A stretch of DNA of 33,608 nucleotides from Halolamina rubra (GCF_000739555.1 NZ_BBJN01000049.1:1-33608); one strand, 5' to 3'; positions 15,431 through 24,422 are shown, counted from the stretch's first letter. Program-made: numbers and translations. The notes: a model not told the origin generated them from the letters alone.

Positions 15431-16453
15431 TCAGCCGTCGTACTCGCGCTCGATCACCACGTCGCCGCTCGCGTTCCTGACGATCACGGTGTCGCCGGCG
15501 TTGTTCCACACGGGACTCCCCTCGCCCCAGTAGAGATCGCCGTCGCCGTCCTCGCCGCTGCCGGTGTGGAGGGTGAGCGTCTCGTTCGGTCCGATCTCTG
15601 TCCCTTCGGGGAACGTGTACGTGTGGTCGGCCTCGTCGCTGACCGTCCAGCCCGCGAGGTCGATCGTCTCGTCGCCGGCGTTGCCGAAGGTGACGTACTC
15701 GTCGTTGAGGTTCTCGCGGTCGTCGCCCGCGGCGTCGGCGTGGATCGTCTCGATCCGGAGCGGCGCGCCGCCGTCGGCGACGGCCAGCGGCGTCTCGGTC
15801 GCGGTCTCCGGGCTCTCGGTCGCGCAGGCGCCCCAGAGCCCGACGCCGTCGCCTCGGGCGGCCTCCTCGGCGGTCCCGTAGCGATCACGGTACTCGAACC
15901 CCGAGTCGTCGTAGCGCCGGGCGAGCCCCCGCGTGATCAGGCCGTAGTTGAACGACTCCCCGTCGACGTGGACGTACGCCAGCAGGCGACCGAAGTAGCC
16001 GCGCCGGGGCTCGTTCGCGTCGAAGGATAGCGTCACCGTCTCCCCCATGAGCTCGTCCTTCGCGTGCTCGCTGGCGCGCTCGCCCCAACTCCGGAGGCAG
16101 TCGCGCCCGGCTTCCGTGTCCGGCACGCCCGGGAACTCCGCGGGGTCGTTCTCGGCGTGGACCTCCGGCGTGTCGACGCCGAGCAGGCGCACCGTGTCCT
16201 CGCTCCCGTTGGGCAGGCGCACGTCGATCGTGTCGCCGTCGACCACGTCGATCACCTCCGCCTCGACCGCGTCGGGCTTGGGCGTCGCCGAGGGGGGCGC
16301 GTCGGCGGGCGTCGACGCCCCGGCCGCCGTGGGCGTCGGCGTCTCGGTGCCGAGCGGCATCCGCCCGTCGCCGTCGGTCGATACGGGGCCGCCGGCACAG
16401 CCGGCGAGAACGAGCAGCAGACTCAGCGCGATCGCGCGGACGGGAGACTGCAT
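15431..16453 (-). CDS. Secreted lipoprotein: staphylococcal-type nuclease plus lamin-tail domain
   Basis: A 340-residue exported lipoprotein. The signal sequence ends in the lipobox LAGC (C19), then comes a Thr/Pro-rich spacer (about 25-62) usual in haloarchaeal surface proteins. The thermonuclease domain (about 64-210) keeps the calcium and catalytic residues: D72/D74 (VVDGDT), R89, D94 and E97 (RLLGVDTPE), and R156 (GRLLAYV). The C-terminal about 110 residues form a lamin-tail domain (NDEYVTFGN, LAGWTVSDE, NNAGDTVIVRN). The likely role is degradation of extracellular DNA/RNA, with the LTD for binding or anchoring. Followed by mobA and preceded by thyX on the same strand, with no obvious functional link. 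Confidence 0.9.
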   Translation of the reverse strand: MQSPVRAIALSLLLVLAGCAGGPVSTDGDGRMPLGTETPTPTAAGASTPADAPPSATPKPDAVEAEVIDVVDGDTIDVRLPNGSEDTVRLLGVDTPEVHAENDPAEFPGVPDTEAGRDCLRSWGERASEHAKDELMGETVTLSFDANEPRRGYFGRLLAYVHVDGESFNYGLITRGLARRYDDSGFEYRDRYGTAEEAARGDGVGLWGACATESPETATETPLAVADGGAPLRIETIHADAAGDDRENLNDEYVTFGNAGDETIDLAGWTVSDEADHTYTFPEGTEIGPNETLTLHTGSGEDGDGDLYWGEGSPVWNNAGDTVIVRNASGDVVIEREYDG

Positions 16454-16489
16454 CGTCGGCGGTACGGAGAGCAGCGGGAAAGGTGTTGG

Positions 16490-17233
16490 CTACGGGGCGA
16501 GCCGGTTCTTCCGGTTCTTCATCTCCTCCTCGTAGTACTCGAAGGTGACCGGACACCACTCCGCGGCGAAGTCGAGGACCTCCTCGGTCAGCCCGCGGAT
16601 CTCCCACTGGGCGTCGGCGGCCGCGCGCATGTCGGCGACGTGCATCAGCGTCCGGGCGTTCATGCTCATCACGACGTTGACCTCCGTGCCGATCGGGAGC
16701 ACGAACCGCGCGTCCTCCGGGGGCATCCCCAGCTCCAGCAGGCGCTGGTACTCCTCGACGGAACGCTGGACCGAGTTCCGGAACACCTCCTCGCGCTGCT
16801 CGACGGTCTCCTCGTCGACGCTGCCGCTCTGCTGGTTGCGGCCGATCCAGTCCGGGTCGGTCGCCGAGGGCGGCGTGACGACCATCTCACCGTCGCCCAC
16901 CTCCTCGGGGTCGACGTCGTCGAACGCGACGTAGCGCATGCTCTGCACGTCGAAGGAGACGTGGCGGTGGCGGGTGAGCTGAGCCATACACGAGCGGGAC
17001 ATCCCCTCGATCGCGAAGGTGGCCTGGGGGTGCTCGAAGGGGCCGAAGTGGCCGTGGCTCAGCAGGTGGCCGATCAGCGTCTCCTTCTTCTCCCTGATCG
17101 TGTCGCCGTCGACGGTGTCCATCGTCTCCGCGAACGTCTGGTCGCCGACGAACGCCGACGCGTAGTCGTTGCGCGCGGCCGAACAGATCAGTTCCTCCGG
17201 GTCGTCCGTGGCCTCGAGCAGCTCGACCTCCAT
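16490..17233 (-). CDS. thyX: Flavin-dependent thymidylate synthase
   Basis: A 247-residue ThyX, which makes dTMP from dUMP with FAD, NADPH and methylene-folate. The signature RHR-x7-S is RHRHVSFDVQS (88-98), followed by MRY; the common asparagine in the middle is aspartate here. GHFGPFEH (61-68) and the late NARTLMHVADMRAAADAQWEIR stretch (FAD and dUMP contacts) are complete. The longer frame starting at 17263 would begin inside the TATA box, so ATG 17233 is the start. Divergent from the S17e gene. It depends on one-carbon folates, as Mer does. Confidence 0.95.
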   Translation of the reverse strand: MEVELLEATDDPEELICSAARNDYASAFVGDQTFAETMDTVDGDTIREKKETLIGHLLSHGHFGPFEHPQATFAIEGMSRSCMAQLTRHRHVSFDVQSMRYVAFDDVDPEEVGDGEMVVTPPSATDPDWIGRNQQSGSVDEETVEQREEVFRNSVQRSVEEYQRLLELGMPPEDARFVLPIGTEVNVVMSMNARTLMHVADMRAAADAQWEIRGLTEEVLDFAAEWCPVTFEYYEEEMKNRKNRLAP

Positions 17234-17260
17234 CTTACTACGGCACGGGGCCCGGCGCGG

Positions 17261-17270
17261 CATAACTCTA
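17261..17270 (-). promoter_or_regulatory. TATA box for thyX
   Basis: TAGAGTTATG on the reverse strand is centred about 32 bases before ATG 17233. It contains an in-frame ATG that would give a ten-residue longer protein, but the promoter position rules it out. Confidence 0.55.
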
Positions 17271-17317
17271 CCTTGTCCGTCCGCGCCCCCCGTGACGCCC
17301 TTGGCCCGGAACGAATC

Positions 17318-17327
17318 GCTTTAGTGG
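17318..17327 (+). promoter_or_regulatory. TATA box for rps17e
   Basis: GCTTTAGTGG is centred 27 bases before ATG 17349, giving a leaderless mRNA with the start context CCGTATGG. Confidence 0.6.
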
Positions 17328-17348
17328 CTCTCCGCGGAATTTGCCCGT

Positions 17349-17552
17349 ATGGCAATCAAGCCGAAGTACGTCAAACAGCTGGGGACGATCCTCCTCGAGA
17401 AGTACCCCGAGTCGTTCAACCAGAACTTCGAGACGAACAAGGAGAGCGTCTCCGCGCTCACGAACGTCGAGTCGAAGGAGGTCCGCAACCGGATCGCGGG
17501 CTACATCACGCGGAAGAAGGCGGGCGCCGCCGCACAGGAAGCCGAAGCGTAG
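17349..17552 (+). CDS. rps17e: 30S ribosomal protein S17e
   Basis: A 67-residue protein matching archaeal eS17: MAIKPKYVKQLGTILLEKYP at the start, NFETNKESVSAL in the middle and VRNRIAGYITRKK at the end. It binds the small ribosomal subunit. It is a single-gene transcript with its own promoter and ends eight bases from the convergent flavoprotein gene. An alanine/glutamate tail (AAAQEAEA) is a usual haloarchaeal extension. Confidence 0.96.
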   Translation: MAIKPKYVKQLGTILLEKYPESFNQNFETNKESVSALTNVESKEVRNRIAGYITRKKAGAAAQEAEA

Positions 17553-17560
17553 TTCTCGCG

Positions 17561-18933
17561 TTAGTAGCTGTACTCGTCGGCCGTCAGCTGGACGTAGCGG
17601 TTCCGGTTCCGGAACTTCGTCAGCTTGTACTGCCCGAGTAGCTTCGCACCCCGCAGGCCGGCCCGCGGGCTCCAGGAGAGCATCTCCCCGGCGTCCTCCC
17701 CGGCAAGCATCTCCTCGCCGACCGAGAACACCTCGTCCCACTTCTCGGGGGTCCACCCGCGGACGAGTTCGGACAGCGAGACGTTCCGCAGCAGCTCGTC
17801 GCCGACGGCCTCGTGCCACTCGTGGTTGTAGTGGCCGAGCTTCCCCTGCGCGGCCAGGCGGCCGGCGATCTCGCCGGTCCGGACCGCGAGGTGGTCGCCG
17901 CCCTCGTGGAACGCCGAGGTGGTGCCCATCGCGCCGCCACAGACGGCGACGCCGGCGTCGACGGGCGAGTCGACCGGTCGCGTCGAGGAGATCGGGTACG
18001 TCTCCGTCCCGCGGCTCTTCCCCGCGTCCTCGACGATCGGGAAGTCGCTCAGCTCGTACTCGTCGCCGTACTCGCGTTCGAGCAGGCGCTCGATGTACGT
18101 CGCGCCTGCGGGATGCGGTCGTCCTCCGGGTGTAGGAGGTCGTAGGAGTCGCGCGCCTCGACGGCGTCGATGTCCATCCCGATGGGCATCGTCAGCCCGA
18201 CGCGGCAGACCCGGTCCCGGTTCGGGAAGATCCACGGGTAGGCGGTGTGGCCGGGCATCAGCCCCCACCAGAACACGATGGCGTCCTGCACCTGCTGGTA
18301 GATCTCCTCGGGGAACTTCCGATACTCCTGGTAGGCGATGTGGTTGGCCGTCGGCGGCGAGAGCACCTGGCTCGCGGCGCGGTGCTCCGGGAGGAACTCG
18401 TCGAGCACGTTCATCGTCACCGTTCGCTGGGGGCCGTCACAGAGCAGCAGGTGGTCGGCGCCGACCTCCTCGCCGCTCGCGAGGGTGAGCACGTGCCGTG
18501 GGTGGCCGTCCCGATCGGCGTCGACCGCGGTCACCGACGCCTCGACGCGGTAGTGGGCGCCGGCCTCCTCCGCGCGGGAGCGCAGGAAGTCGTCGAAGCG
18601 CGCGCGGTGAAAAGTGTAGCCGAACTCGTCGTACGACGACTCGATCCCGGTCGAGCGCAGGTTGCAGGCGGTCGTCGGCCCGCGGAACTCCGCGCGGTCG
18701 AGCACGTTCTGGACCACCCCGTCGGGCATCTCGTCGGGGTGGATCCCCATGATGTCGACCCAGTAGTCGAGGATGCCGGCGGCGTCGGTGGAGTCGGGCC
18801 CGAGCCCCTCGCGGTCCGCCCGGGGGACCCCCTTCTCCAGCACGAGCGCGTCGGCGCCGTGTTCAGCCGCGGCGTGGGCGGCCGACGTGCCCGCGGGCCC
18901 CCCGCCGACGATGGCGACGTCTACGCGTTCCAT
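17561..18933 (-). pseudogene. Geranylgeranyl reductase-like FAD oxidoreductase, single frameshift
   Basis: The N-terminal part (ATG 18933 to about 18106) begins with the FAD-binding MERVDVAIVGGGPAGTSAAH (GGGPAG 10-15) and reads as a geranylgeranyl reductase/FixC-type flavoprotein to residue 276 (DDRIPQ). There the frame breaks; the matching second half (GATYIERLLEREYGDEYELSDFP..., VAVCGGAMGTTSAFHEGGDHLAVRTG, the second FAD contact) continues in another frame to the stop at 17561. One missing G in the run at 18105-18106 (reverse strand) explains this exactly: restoring it gives 457 residues. Family members saturate isoprenoid chains of lipids or quinones, or pass electrons. The promoter (CTTTAACG, 18961-18968) is intact and both halves look unmutated, so this is either a very recent mutation or a sequencing error. 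Confidence 0.85.
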
Positions 18934-19026
18934 GACTGCATAGGTGCGGACTCGTCGCGTTAAAGTTACTGACTCGCCCCGTGGGCCGTCGCCGCCGCCC
19001 GCCGCGCTACGGCGCAGCCTGCCGCC

Positions 19027-19776
19027 CTACATGTACATCCGGTCCTCGAACGCCCGCTCGCGCTCCGCCGCGGCCTCGTAGCGGTCGGCGAGCTCGTTGT
19101 AGTAACGCTCGATCTCGTCGGCGAACTCCTGGAGCGGCTCGGTGTCGACTTCGAACCCGTACAGCTCCGAGACCGTGTCGATCAGCCGGATCGCGGCGTC
19201 GATGTCCGGCATCTGCTCGTGGACCGGCGTGCGGAACACGCCGACGGCCAGCGGCGAGTCGATCCCCTGCTCGACGAGTGCGCCCGTCACGCCGTCGAGA
19301 TACCCCCGGGCCATCGGCGGCGTCTCCTCCTCGCCGTCGAGCCGCCGCTGGCGGTAGTCGTCGGTCGCGACGTAGTACGTCTGGTGGTCGTCGGGGCTGT
19401 GCCGCATCGGCACCGCGTCGACGACGACGACCTCCGCGACGCCGTGGTGCTCGGTCCAGTCGAGGATCGCCTCGCCGAACGGGCCGCTCAGCACGGGCGG
19501 GACGAACAGCTCGTTCTTCAGCAGCGTCAGCTCCAGGTCCGGCCGGGAGAACAGCCGCGTGTGGTGGGTCGGCGTGCCGTTCTCGAAGGGGGTGATGCTC
19601 GGCATCCCCTCGGCGCTGACGTGGCCGGTCTCGGTCAGCTCCAGCTGGTCGATGAGGAAGTCGACCGCGGTCAGCCCGGAGAGCCCGTAGCTCGCGAACC
19701 CACAGAGCAGCGTCTGCTTCGGCGCTTCGGTGTCCTCGACGGCGAACTGCCGGGACTTCGGGGGGGTCGAATCCAT
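19027..19776 (-). CDS. PAC2-family protein (proteasome-assembly-chaperone-like)
   Basis: A 249-residue protein of the archaeal PAC2 family (COG2047-like). Typical are TLLCGFASYGLSGLTAVDFLI near the N-terminus, the central VVVDAVPMRH, GYLDGVTGALVEQG and the helical C-terminus ending YYNELADRYEAAAERERAFEDRMYM. Eukaryotic PAC2 chaperones proteasome alpha-ring assembly, and archaeal homologues bind 20S alpha rings, so a link with the psmA gene 6 kb away is plausible but inferred. A TATA-like AACTAAGG at 19799-19806, overlapping the stop codon of the DUF447 gene, gives it its own promoter 27 bases before ATG 19776. Confidence 0.85.
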   Translation of the reverse strand: MDSTPPKSRQFAVEDTEAPKQTLLCGFASYGLSGLTAVDFLIDQLELTETGHVSAEGMPSITPFENGTPTHHTRLFSRPDLELTLLKNELFVPPVLSGPFGEAILDWTEHHGVAEVVVVDAVPMRHSPDDHQTYYVATDDYRQRRLDGEEETPPMARGYLDGVTGALVEQGIDSPLAVGVFRTPVHEQMPDIDAAIRLIDTVSELYGFEVDTEPLQEFADEIERYYNELADRYEAAAERERAFEDRMYM

Positions 19777-19798
19777 ACCGTACTGTCACCGCGAGAAA

Positions 19799-19806
19799 CC
19801 TTAGTT
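19799..19806 (-). promoter_or_regulatory. Promoter of the PAC2 gene, inside the end of the DUF447 gene
   Basis: AACTAAGG on the reverse strand contains the TAA stop of the upstream gene and is centred about 27 bases before ATG 19776. It allows the PAC2 gene to be expressed apart from the cofD block. Confidence 0.5.
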
Positions 19807-20436
19807 CTCCGGGCGCTCCCAGTCGCTGGCAGCCGCGACCGCCGCCATCGCCTCGCGCTCGCGGGCGCCGCCGCAGCGGTCGACCACGGCCGCGAGGAAG
19901 TCGAGGCGCTCCCTGAGTTCGGCGTCGTCGAACCCGGCCACGTCCAGCCGCGAGGCCGCGACCGTCGCCTCGACCACGGCGCCGAAGCCGCGGTTGATCG
20001 TCGGCGCGCGCTCCCGAACGACCTCGCTCTCGCCGGGCCGGAGCTCCCACTCCCGGATCGTGGTTTCGCCCTCCGTCCGCGACCCGACGCACGCGGCCTC
20101 GACTTCGACCCAGGCGTCGGCGCTCGGGAGCACCGGATCCGGCTCCTCCCGGATCGTGAGCGCGGCGTCGACGAACGCCCGCGGGTCGGCGACGAACTGG
20201 ACGACCCCGCCCCCGCGGCGCTCGAAGTTCCGGCGCGTTCGCGTGTTCCCGTAGGTCTCTGCGATCACGGGGTCGCCCGCGTGGAGCCCGAGCGCGGCTA
20301 CGTTCCACAGCCCGTTTGGCCCCTTCGTCGCGACGACCGACTCGGTGACGCCCCGCAGCGCCACCGGCCACCCCTCTGGCGCGTCGTTCTCGGGGACCCA
20401 CGATCGCTCCCCGCCGTCGCGCTCGTCCCGGGTCAT
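19801..20436 (-). CDS. DUF447-family protein (FMN-binding split-barrel-like)
   Basis: A 211-residue member of the archaeal DUF447 family. The recognisable N-terminal block is GVTESVVATKGPNGLWNVAALGLHAGDP followed by ETYGNTRTRRNFERRGGGVVQFVADP, a flavin-reductase-like split barrel; the C-terminal half is helical (LRERLDFLAAVVDRCGGARERE). The biochemical role is not established. The ATG at 20436 overlaps the stop of the CitG-family gene (ATGA), so translation is coupled. Longer frames reaching 20763 are antisense-type noise. In other archaea this family and the CitG family occur next to each other and, as far as I recall, near tetrahydromethanopterin genes. Confidence 0.83.
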   Translation of the reverse strand: MTRDERDGGERSWVPENDAPEGWPVALRGVTESVVATKGPNGLWNVAALGLHAGDPVIAETYGNTRTRRNFERRGGGVVQFVADPRAFVDAALTIREEPDPVLPSADAWVEVEAACVGSRTEGETTIREWELRPGESEVVRERAPTINRGFGAVVEATVAASRLDVAGFDDAELRERLDFLAAVVDRCGGAREREAMAAVAAASDWERPEN

Positions 20437-21311
20437 ACCGTCAGCCCCCGTTCGAGCGCGACGAACAGCGCCGCCGCCACGCGGTCGGCGGTCGTCCCGG
20501 GGTTGATCTCCTCTTCGACGAACTCGTCGGCCAGCTCCTCGGCCGGGTCGAGCGAGCCGCGCCGCTCGACCGCCGCGAGCGTCGACGCCGCGCGCTCGCG
20601 GACCGACTCGGCCGTCGACGCGCCGTGGTTCGTCGCGACCAGCGTGTCTGGCTCGGCGGCGAGCTGCCGGAGGAACGACCGCGCCGCGCGGTCGAGGACG
20701 GGGCCGTCGTCGGCCAGAATCGACTCGGCGGCGTCGAACGTCCGGGGGAACCCCTCGACCCACTCCGCGGCGTTGGTGTCGGGCGTCCCCTCGTCGGGGT
20801 CGGCGGAGAGCGCCATCACGTCCCAGAGCGTCGCCCCGCGCTCCCGGAGCGCCGGCTCGGCGTCGCTCCCGCGGCGCGCGTCGAGGGCGTCGACGCCCTC
20901 GGGCGGGTCGCCGAGCGCCACGTCGACGTGCTCGAACGCGCGGTAGAACGCGACCGCGTCGTCGACGGTCGTCGCCCGACAGCGCTCGCGGACCGCCTCG
21001 CGGCCGAGTTCGCCCGCCGCGGCTGCGCTGACGAGCGGCGTCAACAGCAGCAGGCAGCCGAACTGCGTGTTGCCGCCCGACTGCCGGCTCATCCTGGCGA
21101 CCGCGCGCTCGAATGCCTCGCCCAGCGGCGCGCCGTCGGCCGCGAGTCGCAGCCCCGCCGCGCTCCCGACGCTCCCGGCGAGGAACTGCTCGAACCGGAG
21201 GTCGTCGAGGTCGCGGTGGCGGTCGACGTTCCCCGGCTTCGGCGTGCCGGCGACCTCCAGCAGCAGCGCGAGTTCGGCGTTCTCCGCGGGCGTTCGGGCG
21301 CGATCGGTCAC
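20433..21311 (-). CDS. CitG/MdcB-like protein (triphosphoribosyl-dephospho-CoA synthase family), GTG start
   Basis: A 292-residue all-helical protein of the CitG family. Diagnostic are KPGNVDRHRD (25-34), SGGNTQFGCLLLLTPL, and TNHGAS in the C-terminal third. Bacterial CitG attaches the triphosphoribosyl group of ATP to dephospho-CoA for citrate lyase, but haloarchaea have no such lyase here, so the archaeal paralogue probably transfers a phosphoribosyl-type group in another pathway. The GTG at 21311 overlaps the TGA of the Dus-like gene (GTGA); no better start exists, since the frame upstream is arginine/glycine noise. Member of the block cofD, Dus-like, CitG-like, DUF447. Confidence 0.85.
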   Translation of the reverse strand: MTDRARTPAENAELALLLEVAGTPKPGNVDRHRDLDDLRFEQFLAGSVGSAAGLRLAADGAPLGEAFERAVARMSRQSGGNTQFGCLLLLTPLVSAAAAGELGREAVRERCRATTVDDAVAFYRAFEHVDVALGDPPEGVDALDARRGSDAEPALRERGATLWDVMALSADPDEGTPDTNAAEWVEGFPRTFDAAESILADDGPVLDRAARSFLRQLAAEPDTLVATNHGASTAESVRERAASTLAAVERRGSLDPAEELADEFVEEEINPGTTADRVAAALFVALERGLTV

Positions 21312-22075
21312 GGCTCGACCCCCACCGTCCCGGCCTCGTCCTCGGCGCGCCACTCCTCGACGGCGTCGGCGACGCGGGCGAGCACCGCGGCGTCGTCGCT
21401 CGGCCGGCCGACGCTGACCGCGTCGGCGCCGTACTCGAGGTACTCCCGGACGCTCTCGCGGCCTCGGACGCCGTTGTTGGCGATCAGGAACAGGTCGGAC
21501 GCGTCGGCGATCTCGGCGATGACCTCCTCGCTGTCCATCGCGTCGACGTGGATCGCGTCGGCGCCCGAACGCTCGACGGCGTCGGCGACGGCGACGAGGT
21601 CGACGCCGTCGAGCTCCGTCCGCACCTTCACGCTCACGTCGGCGCCCGACGACGCGGCGGCGTCGACGAGTGTCGCGAGGCGCTCGGGCTCACGGAGCAG
21701 CGTCTCGCCTGCGCCGGCCGCACAGAGTTCGTCCTGTCGGCAGTGGGCGTTGACCTCCACGATCGCGTCGTGATCGGCGGCCACCGCCGCGACCTCGCGG
21801 AGGGGCTCCGTCGCCGTCGACCGGACGTTGATCCCCGGCCGCACGTCGACGCCGGAGAGCGCCGCCAACTGGTCGTCGACGAACGCGACCGGGTCCGCCG
21901 GGAGGAACTCCGAGCGGTCGCGGTCGGCGACCATCCGGCGGGCGGCCTCGCGGGTCGGCTCGTCGAGGCAGACGCCGCCGAGGAACGCCGCGCCGGCCCA
22001 CTCGGCGCCGTCGGCGGCCCACTCGGCGTCGGACTCGCCCGAGAGCGACGCGAGCGCGAGGCGGGGGTCGAACAC
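21308..22075 (-). CDS. Dus-like TIM-barrel flavoprotein, GTG start
   Basis: A 255-residue protein related to tRNA-dihydrouridine synthases and dihydroorotate/dihydropyrimidine dehydrogenases. Signs: GINVRS (81-86), EVNAHCRQDE (107-116) at the place of the Dus EINxGCP loop with C112, VKVRTEL (149-155), IHVD (175-178) and IANNGV (198-203) plus the GADAVSVGRP phosphate-binding end. It is shorter than true Dus and lacks its C-terminal RNA-binding helical domain, so tRNA may not be the substrate. GTG 22075 directly follows the cofD stop. The gene pairs with cofD in a tightly packed block; the archaeal family is annotated only as a putative TIM-barrel protein. Confidence 0.82.
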   Translation of the reverse strand: MFDPRLALASLSGESDAEWAADGAEWAGAAFLGGVCLDEPTREAARRMVADRDRSEFLPADPVAFVDDQLAALSGVDVRPGINVRSTATEPLREVAAVAADHDAIVEVNAHCRQDELCAAGAGETLLREPERLATLVDAAASSGADVSVKVRTELDGVDLVAVADAVERSGADAIHVDAMDSEEVIAEIADASDLFLIANNGVRGRESVREYLEYGADAVSVGRPSDDAAVLARVADAVEEWRAEDEAGTVGVEP

Positions 22076-23164
22076 CTACCGCTCACCCCCGAGCGCGGGC
22101 AGCTCGCTCGTGTCGAGGTCGTCGCCGTCCAGTTCGGCGGGATCGACGGCGAGGCCGAGGTCGGCCGCGGACGCGCCGACGGCCGAAAGCGCGAGCGCGC
22201 AGGCCCGCGCGACCCGCTCGGCGTCCGCCGGTTCGTCGATTCGCGTGTCGGTCCGGACGACCGGTCTGTCGAGCTCGGTGCCGTCGCCCTCGTCCAGCAC
22301 GAACGCGTCCGCGAAGCCGTACGTCTCCGCCACGCCCGCCGTCGAGGGTTCCCGGCCGGTCCCGGCCATCAGCTCCGCGACGGGGCCGGAGAACGGCTCG
22401 TCCTCGCAGAACGGCGAGACGGCGACGACCGGCGTGCGGTCGAGGGCGGCGTCGACGCCCGGCAGCGCCCGGATCGGCCCCACGGAGGTGACGGGGTTGG
22501 AGGGGCCGACGACCACGGGCTCCCCGAGTGCGGACTCGACTTCCGGCGTCGGTTCGGCGCCCTCGGCGCCGCGGAACTCCACGTCCTCGACGGGCGGGTC
22601 GGCGCGCTCGGCCACCCAGTACTCCTGGAAGTGCATCACGCCGTCGGGGGTGTGGATCATCGTCGCCACGGGGTCGTCGCTCATCGGCAGCAGGTCGATT
22701 TCGAGGTCGAACGCGTCGGCGAGCGTGCGCGTGGCCTCGGTGAGCGTGTGCCCCTCGTCGATCAGCGAGGTCCGGGTGAGGTGGACCGCGCGGTCGCGGT
22801 CGCCGATCGTCATGAACTCCGCGACCCCCGAGAAGCGCCGCCAGCGAGCGATCTCCCGGCCCGCGGTCTGGGCGTCGTCGTCCAGGTAGCGCGGCCCCGA
22901 ATCGAGGTCGGCGGCGTCGGCGATGCGGAACAGCTCGTCGTTCGTCTCGTGACTGTCGCCGTCGATCCCCCACCACGTCTCGCGGTCGAGGACGCCGCCG
23001 CCGTCGAACAGCACCGTGTCGAGATCCGGCGAGACCAGCAGCCCGCCCAGCTCCACGTCGTCGCCGGTGTTGCCGACGACGCTGACGGCGTCGCGGGCGA
23101 AGACGGGGTCGTCGCCCGACAGCAGCTTGGGGGTGCCGGTCCCCCCGGCGAGGAACGTGACCAT
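22076..23164 (-). CDS. cofD: 2-phospho-L-lactate transferase (F420 biosynthesis)
   Basis: A 362-residue CofD, which joins the lactyl (or enolpyruvyl) phosphate unit to the deazaflavin Fo to make F420-0. Visible: [11 protein letters not shown] (5-15), GNTGDD (31-36), the substrate region [17 protein letters not shown], and [15 protein letters not shown], all standard for the family. About 30-50 residues longer than methanogen enzymes, mostly in the acidic C-terminus. ATG 23164 is placed by the GGTG loop and by a TATA-like GCTTCAAC (23190-23197) about 28 bases upstream on the reverse strand. First gene of the leftward block; divergent from the HD-domain gene. The product is the substrate of CofE encoded 3 kb away. 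Confidence 0.95.
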   Translation of the reverse strand: MVTFLAGGTGTPKLLSGDDPVFARDAVSVVGNTGDDVELGGLLVSPDLDTVLFDGGGVLDRETWWGIDGDSHETNDELFRIADAADLDSGPRYLDDDAQTAGREIARWRRFSGVAEFMTIGDRDRAVHLTRTSLIDEGHTLTEATRTLADAFDLEIDLLPMSDDPVATMIHTPDGVMHFQEYWVAERADPPVEDVEFRGAEGAEPTPEVESALGEPVVVGPSNPVTSVGPIRALPGVDAALDRTPVVAVSPFCEDEPFSGPVAELMAGTGREPSTAGVAETYGFADAFVLDEGDGTELDRPVVRTDTRIDEPADAERVARACALALSAVGASAADLGLAVDPAELDGDDLDTSELPALGGER

Positions 23165-23249
23165 GGCCGGGGTTTCGGGCCTGCGGGGTTGAAGCTTCCT
23201 CTCCCGCGCACACCGGGGCGACTTTGGGGCTCGCCCCCGGGGAGCCCGT

Positions 23250-24422
23250 ATGAACGCGATCAAGGACTCCGTCCACGACTGGATCACCCTCTCCCCGGTC
23301 GCGGCGGACCTGCTCGACACGCCCGCCGTCCAGCGGCTCCGGCACATCAAGCAGCTCTCGACGATCCGGCTCGTCTACCCCTCGGCCTCCCACACGCGTT
23401 TCGAGCACTCCCTCGGCGTCTACCACCTCGCCAGCGAGGCGCTGTCGCACCTGCGCGTCGACGGCGAGCGCGCCGCCCACGTCCGGGCGGCCGCGCTGCT
23501 GCACGACGTGGGCCACGGCCCGTACGGCCACCAGACCGAGGAGGTCATCATGCGCCGCGCCGGCCGCCACCACGACGAGATCGCCGGCGTCGTCGAGGCG
23601 ACCGGGGTCGCCGACACGCTCCGGGAGCACGACCTCTCGCCGGACCGCGTCGCCGAACTCGTCCGCGGCGAGGGCGAGCTCGGCCAGCTCGTCTCGGGGG
23701 AGCTCGACGTGGACCGGATGGACTACCTCGTCCGGGACGCCCACCACACGGGGGTGCCGTACGGCTCGATCGATCACGGGCGGCTCGTCCGCTCGCTCCG
23801 CTACCGCGACGGCGAGCTCGTGCTCGCCGAGGGGAACGTCCGCACCGCGGAGTCGCTGCTGCTCGCCCGCGGGCTGATGAACGGGATCGTCTACCGCCAC
23901 CACGTCTCCCGGATTGCGGGGTCGATGCTCGAACGCGCCAGCGAGCGACTGCTCGACGGCGGGAACGGCGTGGGGATCGACGAGTTCGCCCGGATGGCCG
24001 ACCACGACCTGCTGGTCGCGCTGGGCGAGCACGTCCCGGAGCTCGGCGGGCGGATCGAGCGCCGCGACCTGTACAAGCGCACGGTCTGGGCGGACCTCTC
24101 GGACACGCCAGCCCACCTGCTCGAACTCGAACACGGCGACGAGCGCGCCGCCGAGCGCGACATCGCCGAGCGCGCGGGCGTCGACGAGTCGGCGGTGATC
24201 GTCGACGTGCCCCAGCGGCCGTCGATGAAGGAGTCCAACGCCCGCGTCGTCGTCGACGGCGTCGTCCAGCGCTTAGAGGAGGCGTCCGGGCTCGTGAGCG
24301 CGATCCGGCAGGCCCAGCGCGACGGCTGGCGACTGGGCGTGTACGCACCAGAGAGCGAGCGCGAGGCGGTCGCGTCGGCGGCCGTCGACGTGCTGGGGCT
24401 CCCCGACCGAGTGCAACGGTAG
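23250..24422 (+). CDS. HD-domain phosphohydrolase, SAMHD1/dGTPase-like
   Basis: A 390-residue HD-superfamily hydrolase. The metal site is visible: H53 (TRFEHSLG), H85 and D86 ([12 protein letters not shown]) and D153/D158 ([18 protein letters not shown]). The [32 protein letters not shown] beginning is typical of the SAMHD1-like archaeal group, which removes triphosphate from dNTPs; other members act on different nucleotides, so dNTP hydrolysis is inferred. The usual serine in HGPFSH is glycine here. No membrane or RNA-binding part. The leader has a TATA-like ACTTTGG about 28 bases upstream of ATG 23250 and a six-pair hairpin (GGGCTC/GAGCCC). Confidence 0.88.
   Translation: MNAIKDSVHDWITLSPVAADLLDTPAVQRLRHIKQLSTIRLVYPSASHTRFEHSLGVYHLASEALSHLRVDGERAAHVRAAALLHDVGHGPYGHQTEEVIMRRAGRHHDEIAGVVEATGVADTLREHDLSPDRVAELVRGEGELGQLVSGELDVDRMDYLVRDAHHTGVPYGSIDHGRLVRSLRYRDGELVLAEGNVRTAESLLLARGLMNGIVYRHHVSRIAGSMLERASERLLDGGNGVGIDEFARMADHDLLVALGEHVPELGGRIERRDLYKRTVWADLSDTPAHLLELEHGDERAAERDIAERAGVDESAVIVDVPQRPSMKESNARVVVDGVVQRLEEASGLVSAIRQAQRDGWRLGVYAPESEREAVASAAVDVLGLPDRVQR

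Noticed and set aside
16545..17641. Forward frames across thyX
   Set aside because: Antisense to a strongly conserved ThyX sequence.
18104..18112. Programmed ribosomal frameshift in the flavoprotein gene
   Set aside because: No slippery site, stop-proximal stimulator or pseudoknot; a one-base deletion explains it fully.
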